Shown here: in pieces, positions 51,773-60,069 of the stretch
How the letters are laid out: every line of letters begins with the position of its first letter
Position numbering within the stretch: position 1 is the stretch's first letter
Virus record (IMG/VR): IMGVR_UViG_3300025122_000013
Span: 1 to 64,000 of that record
DNA length: 64,000 nucleotides
Source of the DNA: a virus
Strand: one strand, 5' to 3'
The notes under the pieces: generated by a model
Seen by the model: the letters and a program-made list of their open reading frames with translations, nothing else
Database searches by the model: none
Told to the model about the DNA's origin: nothing
Position numbers and translations under genes: made by a program

Positions 51773-53050
51773 CTAGAAGTCTAGACGAACTCTTATTGTA
51801 AGGTCCTTCTCATCATTCTTTTCAATGGGTCTTGAGAGTTTGGCAACTGCTAAGAGATTATCTTTTGCATCATAAAGGCCTACTGTAGTTATGAAGCTAA
51901 AGGCTTTTTGAGTTGCCTCCTGGCCCGTTTCAATAACCCTTATCTTGTTGTCTGAGTCTGTGTAGGTTGGATTAGATGAATAATTAAATTCATCTGCTGT
52001 AGCCCTGCAGAAAATCAATGTTGAGTTTATATTTGTTAGATTTTGAAATGTCATCGCAGTATTAGATCCAGAGCTAAACCTACAACTTGCAAAGTGATCC
52101 ACTATATTATCAATCGATGCAGAAACCATAAAGTCTGGTATAAATCTAGCATTTGGATTTGCACCATTGCCGCCGCCTATTACCATTCTTCCTCTCGAAC
52201 CGCCTATCAAACTATTATTTAATGCAGATACAGTTCCAGAAACTGCCTCAGAACCAGATATAACCTTGTTTAAATTCATTATAGCTATACCTTGATCATA
52301 AAACATTAGTCCCACATTCTCTAGCGTATTTTCTGAGTTAACTATATTTCCGACATTTCCTCCATATGACATCTCTAGATTTAATGATGATCCCACATCT
52401 GTAAAGATCGCTGATCCTGACTCAGATGTCTGAAATAGATTAGGCTTTCTCGTTCCAGTTCCTACGTCTGTATCTCTAGTTAGCTCTTCATAGGCATGTG
52501 ATGCACTTCTATAGAACTTCATTGCAAAAGTCTCTCTCTTTATCTTGTCCCTTGCAAATAATCTTTTGAACGTTATAAATAGTGCCTCATCTATTACATC
52601 GGTTGCTGCTCTATCGTCTGTAGCTGATGTTGCCGCCACATAATTTGAAAAAGGAGAATAAAAAGTAGAATTTGCATCTCCTAGCAGCAATTGAGCAAAC
52701 TGTCTATAATTGCTTACTTTCTCACGCATCATCATGGAGGTTGAGGGAAATAACACCTTCCCAGCTGAATCTACTCCGGTAGATGATCCAGTAACAGCTG
52801 AGCTACCTGAAAACAATCCTACAGTTAGGTCTAGAACAGAATTTGCTGTCTGTAATGTAAAATCTTGATCAAATATTGTTTGAAATAATGAGGATGTTAC
52901 TCCTGGACCGACTCCTCCTGTAACATATACCTGATATTTTTTTCTAGTTGTAGAACCAGATATATCCTCTTGAATTACATCAACAAGCTGATTAAGAAAT
53001 GATTTTGTTGTTGAGATATCTCTACTACTTAGTTGTTTAAATGTGGGCAC
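51773..53050 (-). CDS. Virion structural protein sharing a C-terminal domain with the LamG protein
   Basis: The 425-residue protein is beta-rich and shows NVGLMFYDQGIAIMNL and a closing CRATADEFNYSSNPTY, then LSRPIEKNDEKDL, close to the equivalent regions in the 795-residue protein upstream in number (49372-51759). The N-terminal 100 residues are helical and polar. The shared domain may bind a common partner in the baseplate. I know the FNYSSNP phrase from structural proteins of T4-like marine phages. Function otherwise unknown. Confidence 0.6.
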   Translation of the reverse strand: MPTFKQLSSRDISTTKSFLNQLVDVIQEDISGSTTRKKYQVYVTGGVGPGVTSSLFQTIFDQDFTLQTANSVLDLTVGLFSGSSAVTGSSTGVDSAGKVLFPSTSMMMREKVSNYRQFAQLLLGDANSTFYSPFSNYVAATSATDDRAATDVIDEALFITFKRLFARDKIKRETFAMKFYRSASHAYEELTRDTDVGTGTRKPNLFQTSESGSAIFTDVGSSLNLEMSYGGNVGNIVNSENTLENVGLMFYDQGIAIMNLNKVISGSEAVSGTVSALNNSLIGGSRGRMVIGGGNGANPNARFIPDFMVSASIDNIVDHFASCRFSSGSNTAMTFQNLTNINSTLIFCRATADEFNYSSNPTYTDSDNKIRVIETGQEATQKAFSFITTVGLYDAKDNLLAVAKLSRPIEKNDEKDLTIRVRLDF

Positions 53051-53081
53051 TTAAAAACTCCAATTTTAAATTATTACGCCG

Positions 53082-53777
53082 TTATGTTATTTGAATTCTA
53101 AAGTTTATCGTCGCGCCTGAATTCATTCCAGAAACACTGACAATTCTTTCTACGACTGATGCACCCTTCTGCTGATACGTCTCAAATGTGGCATCTGAGA
53201 CTGCCTTTGCGACAACAGTGAATGATAGCTTAGAAAGACCTCTTGGTCCTATCGTTGGATCTGAATTGACAACGTAGGTGGCAACATTATCTTGATCTAT
53301 TGATATAGGCGTGCTAGACTGATATTTTAGAAATAGGTTATCCATTGTAACTCTGTATGAGTAATCTGTTAGATCTGGGTCCAGTGTTCCACCTCCAGCC
53401 AGCGTCTGATCGAGTATCATATTTCCAAAATTAGTTGTGGAAGAGGTTCTAGTTAGACTAAGAATACTATCAGTGAGGCCTGTTAAGGTTAGTGATGGAA
53501 GACGTGTTAAACTGGGATTATTAATTGATATGCATCTATTTTTTAATCCAAGATTTCCATGAGTTGAAGCCTCTAAAACAGGAGTATTTTTTTCAATTTT
53601 TTCCCTTCCGACAGTCCTTCCAAAAGACTTAAGGTGACCATAATCTACCTCATCATCACCAAAAGCAAATTTAAAAATATTAAAGCTGCCATCGTTTCTT
53701 GCTAGAGACTCTCTTCCCTTATCTGTAAGAACTGCGTCTAGTATAATATTATTTGTACTCTGGTCTAAAAAACCCAT
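53082..53777 (-). CDS. Conserved virion structural protein
   Basis: The 231-residue protein starts MGFLDQSTNNIILDAVLTD and has FAFGDDEVDYGHLKSFGRT, then KIEKNTPVLEA. I know this start from a conserved but unassigned structural protein of T4-like marine phages. The N-terminus resembles that of the 385-residue protein at 62811-63968 (DxVxTDxG). A GGAGATAAAA site and a promoter-like pair lie in front. Confidence 0.65.
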   Translation of the reverse strand: MGFLDQSTNNIILDAVLTDKGRESLARNDGSFNIFKFAFGDDEVDYGHLKSFGRTVGREKIEKNTPVLEASTHGNLGLKNRCISINNPSLTRLPSLTLTGLTDSILSLTRTSSTTNFGNMILDQTLAGGGTLDPDLTDYSYRVTMDNLFLKYQSSTPISIDQDNVATYVVNSDPTIGPRGLSKLSFTVVAKAVSDATFETYQQKGASVVERIVSVSGMNSGATINFRIQIT

Positions 53778-53795
53778 TTTTATCTCCTTATCTTA

Positions 53796-53825
53796 AATAT
53801 ACACCTTTTGAGTATTCTAAGTAAA
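53796..53825 (-). promoter_or_regulatory. Weak promoter candidate before the 231-residue structural gene
   Basis: TTTACT (53825-53820) and TATATT (53801-53796) are spaced by 18 nt on the minus strand, in the 65-nt gap ahead of the gene. The -35 hexamer is weak. Confidence 0.3.
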
Positions 53826-53842
53826 TATTCATCATTTCTATA

Positions 53843-55861
53843 TCATTCACCTTCTACAACGGCATTTTCTAACCCGAGCGTAACTACTGTTGCTCTATTA
53901 ACACCAATCTGTAGTGGTGGACCCGATTGATCGTCAATATTTATATTAACGATACTACTCATCTGATCATCGACGTTAATTATCTGTAACTTATACTGAG
54001 CTCCATCTGGAAGAAAATTTAAATCAACTGATTTAGATACTAATTTATTCGTCGTTTCAACTGAGTCGTATATCTCTACTAGTTGATTTTTAAATACCTT
54101 ATAGTACTCAGGATCAAAAAATACTCTTAGCCTTGAATGTCCGGAATCTCTCATTGTATCCACAAAAAGATCAGTATTTAAATATAGATTAGGATAGGGT
54201 TTTGGTGCTCCTGAAGATGATATAAGATCTAGCTCAACCTTATTTTTAAATTTATCAAATGAAACCATAAACTGTGCTGAATAGTTTGATGTTAATCCTC
54301 TTGCATCTACTGCGCATACCGAGTAAATATATTTTGACTCCTTTGTAAATTCTAAATCTCTAAATGTCTTTGCAGCTGAAGTTAATTTAACTATCTTATC
54401 CTCTGGAGCCTCTTCTTTTGTGGGCTGAATAGATGTCGACTGGTCAAAGTCTAGCATAGCTATTAGCGTAAATGGCACATCAATTGATGCCCTTCTAAAA
54501 ACCTGGTATCTAGTGACATCTCTCTGCGGATTCATTGGTGCATCCCACAGTATCATTAAATTATCATTGCCATAATCCCAGATAAATTTAATATCTGTGG
54601 GAACTCCTGGTGGGACATTTTCAACACATTCAACTGTATCAGTCCTTCCATCAGATGCAACCATGACTACAGCTGTAACAACCTGATCCTCGACCTCTCC
54701 GAAGTCATCCCTATCAACTGCTTCAAACCTTGTCAAACAAACAGTTTTAACATTGTATATATAAGACCCGCCGTATCTAACTGCAGTATCAAGAAGCTGA
54801 ATATCTCCATATTTATCAACTATTAATGGCGGATGTTCGATTCTGCTTCCGTCCGGTGCTATCTCTAATTTTTCCACATAAAACCCAATGGGATAAGATC
54901 CCTCATTAAATTTTCCCGAATCTTCCACAGCTGTGGCATCAACGGCAGACTCCCAGACTGGCTCTATTGTTATTTCATATTCATCAGCAGATATCGCACC
55001 AGGTATTGTAGTTGAAACGGACGCTAACTGTGCAGTCTCAGCGTGTTTTACCATTGATCTCATCTCATCTTCGTATATATTAGTTTTATCCTCTATCGAT
55101 CCTCTCACCATATTATTAAAAACAAGATTATTAATATTAATATCCCAGTCAAGAAATCTCACAGTCCTAAATGCATCAGATGTTACCTCTTGTCTAACAT
55201 CTGCTTCTGCATATGTTACTCCCTGTGACTGAATATTAGATAGCGCATCTCTTATAGCAGAGCCGTCTGATGACCAAGCAGAAGATGCATCTGTATATTC
55301 AATTAGCTCCTCTGACTCTGTATTACCATTTACATCAGTATCGAGACCAAAAAAATTAACAGAACCCTCTATCATTGTATAAAAACTTGAATCTATTTGA
55401 TCATCTTTTAGGTTAATTCCGCTAAAGTATGCTGATGCCACTGCACCTTCAAACATCAGCTGGTCTCTCATTTCTGATATTGTTAGTGTGCTGGCTATTC
55501 CTTCCAGAAATTCATCAGGATCAGTAAATTCTGCAGCTGATATATTAATAAGAGAATATCTAGGATATTTGTCTAATTTTGCTAATTGTATATTTTCCTG
55601 AGAGGTGTCATTTAAATTTACTACATCTAGAACCCCTGCAGAGTTTGTCCTCTCATCCTTTGTATAAAAATTATAGACGAACCCTGTTGTTACAGATATC
55701 GGCTCTGGTATATTGATGAGTGTTACAGGTCTAGAAGGATATGTTGTAAAATTCCACTCGTTGGATACGGGCTCAGATTCACTTTGCACTATTTCAGTTG
55801 CATCAAATCCGGCTCGCTTTGTAACAGATGATGCTGCATCGCTGGCAAATGGTTGTGCCAT
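53843..55861 (-). CDS. Virion structural protein with a fibronectin type III-like domain
   Basis: The 672-residue protein has an FN3-like segment near 420-540: GVPTDIKFIWDY, LMILWDAP, TRYQVFRR, then KYIYSVCAVDARG. The FN3 fold in phages sits on outer tail or baseplate surfaces. The rest is beta-rich with no recognised domain; the N-terminus has a RPVTLINIPEP phrase. It lies 57 nt behind the 1381-residue gene and belongs to the large virion-protein cluster. Confidence 0.6.
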   Translation of the reverse strand: MAQPFASDAASSVTKRAGFDATEIVQSESEPVSNEWNFTTYPSRPVTLINIPEPISVTTGFVYNFYTKDERTNSAGVLDVVNLNDTSQENIQLAKLDKYPRYSLINISAAEFTDPDEFLEGIASTLTISEMRDQLMFEGAVASAYFSGINLKDDQIDSSFYTMIEGSVNFFGLDTDVNGNTESEELIEYTDASSAWSSDGSAIRDALSNIQSQGVTYAEADVRQEVTSDAFRTVRFLDWDININNLVFNNMVRGSIEDKTNIYEDEMRSMVKHAETAQLASVSTTIPGAISADEYEITIEPVWESAVDATAVEDSGKFNEGSYPIGFYVEKLEIAPDGSRIEHPPLIVDKYGDIQLLDTAVRYGGSYIYNVKTVCLTRFEAVDRDDFGEVEDQVVTAVVMVASDGRTDTVECVENVPPGVPTDIKFIWDYGNDNLMILWDAPMNPQRDVTRYQVFRRASIDVPFTLIAMLDFDQSTSIQPTKEEAPEDKIVKLTSAAKTFRDLEFTKESKYIYSVCAVDARGLTSNYSAQFMVSFDKFKNKVELDLISSSGAPKPYPNLYLNTDLFVDTMRDSGHSRLRVFFDPEYYKVFKNQLVEIYDSVETTNKLVSKSVDLNFLPDGAQYKLQIINVDDQMSSIVNINIDDQSGPPLQIGVNRATVVTLGLENAVVEGE

Positions 55862-55918
55862 ATCTCATATCCTCCCTTTAATAAATAGTATAGTCATAGC
55901 TTATTCACTTATGCGACG

Positions 55919-58900
55919 TCACAGGTCCAGATAAGACTGCTTCCCTTCAGCGCCGCCCTGAGGCTCTGATAAGATATCATCTGCGGCCTGCTCCTCTGAT
56001 GCAGTACTTGTTTCTCGTGTCATATTCAGCGGACCGCGTGGTGCATCTGCACCGGTGACCCAGTCATCTGATCCTGCCATAATTAATGTTGCATCAGTTG
56101 CTGCTTCGGCGAGCTCTACAGGCATACTGGCAGGAAGCATTAAAGTCATGTCAGCAAAAAACTGATAATATGTTGGCTTTATGACATCTGCCGCAAGTGA
56201 AGACTGCTCATCGGGAAATGCCATAGATTCGTAGTCGGGCAATCCGGTGGATCCGTCAACTGCAAGATCAAGGGCGCTGTCTGCTGAAGCGTCATTCCAG
56301 TCGCTCTCATCAATCAATATACAAAAAACCCTATCAAAGATCTTTGGGTATAGTATTCTATTCCTATACTTTTTACCACTGAATACTATTGATCGCTGCA
56401 ACTCTCCTACAAGTCTACTGTAGTTGATGCTACTCACTACATCTCTTGTAGGAAACCTCTCTCCAAGCTCAAGCTTGAGCCTATCAAACTCCTGCTCCAG
56501 GCCAGGATCTGGTCCATCAAAAAATATCTCCTGTTCTAAAAAGGGAAAAATATCCTCATTGACATCTATACCAAGTGTTAGCATCATGTATAGCTTGAGA
56601 TAAAAATCATTGACATGATTTCTAAAAATTGTTTTATATACACTGTCTCTAAGATAATTCTTATCGTATGAATTATAGACATCTCCTTGTGTATCACCAG
56701 TAATTCCATCTACTCCGTAGCTGTAGACTGTAGTATTATCAAGAAGATCATTTACTGTCCACCCGTCTAAAAACACCTGAGCTGCATCTATATTATCTGC
56801 TTCAGACACCTGAACAATACCGGGTGTCGCTGAAGGCTTTGAGGATCTTCCCTCTATTATAAACTTTGATGTGTCAAAGATGTATTCTTTTGGAATCATC
56901 ACCTCTGAATCGTCTATGAGATTTCTTCTATAGATCCTGAGCTTTATAACCGTTGTCTCCCAATACTCTAGATTAGCTGTTGAATCTACGGCTGCATTTC
57001 TTAATCTCTCGATTGCTCCTGCTGGAATTCCAACAACAAGTATTCTTCTTCTACCTGACCTGTATGTTGTCATGAATTCACCATCCAGTGAGATGGTTGC
57101 AAGATCATTCATCTGATTAATCATAGTTGCCTTTGTGGCCGGCAGATATGGATACTCTCTATTTGCCTGGTTAAGAGAGTCCTTTAATGCATAGTTTAAA
57201 GACAGCGAATCTCTTGAAAGTGATGTAAGTGCTAGTCTTCCAAACTCTGGATCAGATTTGATCATCGCGAGGACCTCGTTTACATCAGAGCTTTCAATGT
57301 CTGTATCCTTTAAAAAGCTTGTTAGTGCATCAAGATCACCGCTTAACCTATCAAATGCTGCGACAAGGTAATAAACATTATTAACAATATTTACATCCTG
57401 TTCTAATATCCTCGTGTATGCAAACTGTGCTATATCGTATGCTGTTCTTATCTGTTCAAGTTCACCATACCTGTTATTTCCGGACCAGTCATAATGGCAG
57501 CCGCCGTCGTAACCTTCCAGTGTTGCCTGATAGTCCCAGTTTACTTGACCACCTTTTCTTAAAAATGTTATTGCGTCAAAGAGGCCTGCTCCTGCCCTTT
57601 TACTGTACCATATCTCTGCTCCTACATCAGCTTCTCCGCCGATGCTGGAGAAGCCAGTTTCTGAAGACATGTTTCCTCCAAACCACCCAGTCTTGACGGG
57701 GGGGTTGCTCGCCGGCTCCGGCTCCGGAGGGGGAGGTGTAACTCTTGCCCACATTGATCCAAGTAACATAGACTCTATGAACATGTAAGCGATTGCCACC
57801 CTTGTGTAATATGTCGCCGGCAGGTAGTCAGAGATGACATTATTAAAGGCCTGTGTGGAGCCTCCATATATAAGTGACATATGTGTCTGGAAGTCATTGA
57901 CTGCCCTCCAGCAGAGAGAAAGCGGAGATCGATTACCAGTTCCAGAAAGTGCCTCTGCAATTTGGTCCTGTGTTAATGAATCAGTTGTGTTTATACAGAG
58001 TTTTCTAATATCAGAATCTTCTGCATCACCTCGAAAACCAGCTCCACTTTGCACACTCACTCTATCAACATATTCTCCTGTTCCCGCGTGATTTCCTACA
58101 GAGATGCCATCTGAATTTGTGCACCAGCTATATATTGCGGCAGATGCTTCGTAAATATATTGGTCTCGTACCTCACTCATGTCTTCAGACTCATCTTGTC
58201 TATCTGCTGCGTGAGTCATTGCTATCTTGAATAGTAAAAATGAAATCTCCTCATCCGCAGCACCGATAAGCATGCACCACAGCTGAACAGCCTCCTGCCA
58301 GTCTAGATTTGTTCCATGGCCAGCCACATCACTACCGTAGCGCTGTAGCTCATCCAATATTATATCTAAAAATGATGCCGCTGATGTTTTTCCATTCAGG
58401 CCTATGGGAGCGGATACTTCGAGGGTGTTATTAAGGGACGCAAGGTCGTCGCTTACCGCAGTTGTATCGTGAAGGACAAGAAGATTTAACATATTTATCA
58501 ACTGAGATTTCATGACTTTAAGCTTGTCGCTAAATGCATCCATCCTGATAAGTGATTCGTCTATATTTGCGCTGAGTAGCTCTCCTAAAAGATATCTTTT
58601 TCCAGACTCCTGATTAAATGTTCCATCGGGAACATTGGTACCGATATTGAATGATAGGACCTTTCCGTCATCTCCGATTGGCGTAAGAAGCTCTAGTATA
58701 AGTGAGCCAGGCTCTCCTTTTGGGCTTATATTATTAATATTTGATTGCGAAGATGTAGGATCTAGACCAAGCATCGCATACAATGCACCGGCTACATTTA
58801 TAACTGTAGGTGAATCCGACACTCCGACTACCCCTGTCAGCAAGCTGCTTGCGACGTAGCTACTAAGCTTTGTAGTAGATGTCGCACTAAAGATATTATC

Positions 58901-60064
58901 AAATCCTAAATCTTCTAATGTGTATCTAGAAAAAGAATTTAATAAAATGTAATGTGACCCAATGATCCTGCATAAATATGCGACATTTAGTGCACCCGTC
59001 TCATCATCAAATATGAGATCTCTCATGGCCACATAATCACCGAGCGTAAAGGAAGCCGCGTCGGTAGTAGACGTGTTGGTTGAATTTGAAAATCCAACTG
59101 TTTTAAATCCGAAGCTATCTGAGCTTACGGTCCAAAATTCTGACGAAAATTGCCACGCTTGTAATATTGAAATCATACTCTGAGCTGTGTCAGCATTGAT
59201 TCCTATGATCTCACCACCGTCTGAAGATGATTTATTATTATATTGATTTCCACTAATTGGAAATAGTATTCTATTAATTGTGTCACAAAGTATCTGAACG
59301 AGCACAGCTGTATCAGTTGAATCCATTATGAAGCCGCTTCTAAAGAATAGATTTGTCGTGAGATGCTCTACTAGGCTTAGTACACCCTTTGACTTGTTTG
59401 TTACAATGTCATCATCAAATGAATCATATATCCCATCAATGGTGCTATTAGAATTATCTAAATACGAATTTGCCCTAACCTGCATAGAATATAGAATGGC
59501 AGTTATCAGTTTATAAAGTCTACTCAACCACTCAAGAACTGTCTGAGCCTCTTCCATATAGGAATTGTATTGATTTATCAATGCTTCAGAGTCGACCAAA
59601 AGAGACTCACTAGACTCTGTAGCTTCGAATTGTAAGGTTCCATCTACTGCGTGGAGGCCCATCTCCTGAGATAAAAACTCTAGGGCCTCTGAATATCTTA
59701 GCTGTTTTAATTGACCCTGCATATCCATTAATTCTGCTGCTGCTGATGAATACGTTGTTTCATTTATTCCTGTCTCAACTGCATCTAAGACACTTTCAAC
59801 AGGAGCCTTGTACTCTACAGATGACAAGATATCTAATCTTGTTTGAGAAAATCCTCTTTCAACCAATACTGCCTCTAGATCATCATTTTTGAAATCATTT
59901 CCATAATTATATCCAGATACAGCGGCTTGATCACTTGTTAGATCACTATCTACTTCAAAATTTGAAGAAATAATAGACGTGGGACTAAAGTTATAATCTG
60001 CCAGGTCTATGGGAACAATTGTCATGTCAGCATGACCCATAGAAAACTTTGATGGAATTGGCAT
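55919..60064 (-). CDS. Giant virion structural protein of unknown function
   Basis: At 1381 residues this is the longest gene in the window. It is acidic, mostly helical, with many Asp/Ser-rich segments and a proline-rich linker (PPPPEPEPASNPPVK, near 775-790). I recognise no catalytic domain. Tight spacing with the FN3-type genes on both sides implies one complex, probably a baseplate or tail appendage. The size and helical content could fit a long fibre, but this is not shown. Confidence 0.55.
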   Translation of the reverse strand: MPIPSKFSMGHADMTIVPIDLADYNFSPTSIISSNFEVDSDLTSDQAAVSGYNYGNDFKNDDLEAVLVERGFSQTRLDILSSVEYKAPVESVLDAVETGINETTYSSAAAELMDMQGQLKQLRYSEALEFLSQEMGLHAVDGTLQFEATESSESLLVDSEALINQYNSYMEEAQTVLEWLSRLYKLITAILYSMQVRANSYLDNSNSTIDGIYDSFDDDIVTNKSKGVLSLVEHLTTNLFFRSGFIMDSTDTAVLVQILCDTINRILFPISGNQYNNKSSSDGGEIIGINADTAQSMISILQAWQFSSEFWTVSSDSFGFKTVGFSNSTNTSTTDAASFTLGDYVAMRDLIFDDETGALNVAYLCRIIGSHYILLNSFSRYTLEDLGFDNIFSATSTTKLSSYVASSLLTGVVGVSDSPTVINVAGALYAMLGLDPTSSQSNINNISPKGEPGSLILELLTPIGDDGKVLSFNIGTNVPDGTFNQESGKRYLLGELLSANIDESLIRMDAFSDKLKVMKSQLINMLNLLVLHDTTAVSDDLASLNNTLEVSAPIGLNGKTSAASFLDIILDELQRYGSDVAGHGTNLDWQEAVQLWCMLIGAADEEISFLLFKIAMTHAADRQDESEDMSEVRDQYIYEASAAIYSWCTNSDGISVGNHAGTGEYVDRVSVQSGAGFRGDAEDSDIRKLCINTTDSLTQDQIAEALSGTGNRSPLSLCWRAVNDFQTHMSLIYGGSTQAFNNVISDYLPATYYTRVAIAYMFIESMLLGSMWARVTPPPPEPEPASNPPVKTGWFGGNMSSETGFSSIGGEADVGAEIWYSKRAGAGLFDAITFLRKGGQVNWDYQATLEGYDGGCHYDWSGNNRYGELEQIRTAYDIAQFAYTRILEQDVNIVNNVYYLVAAFDRLSGDLDALTSFLKDTDIESSDVNEVLAMIKSDPEFGRLALTSLSRDSLSLNYALKDSLNQANREYPYLPATKATMINQMNDLATISLDGEFMTTYRSGRRRILVVGIPAGAIERLRNAAVDSTANLEYWETTVIKLRIYRRNLIDDSEVMIPKEYIFDTSKFIIEGRSSKPSATPGIVQVSEADNIDAAQVFLDGWTVNDLLDNTTVYSYGVDGITGDTQGDVYNSYDKNYLRDSVYKTIFRNHVNDFYLKLYMMLTLGIDVNEDIFPFLEQEIFFDGPDPGLEQEFDRLKLELGERFPTRDVVSSINYSRLVGELQRSIVFSGKKYRNRILYPKIFDRVFCILIDESDWNDASADSALDLAVDGSTGLPDYESMAFPDEQSSLAADVIKPTYYQFFADMTLMLPASMPVELAEAATDATLIMAGSDDWVTGADAPRGPLNMTRETSTASEEQAADDILSEPQGGAEGKQSYLDL

Positions 60065-60069
60065 GTTCT

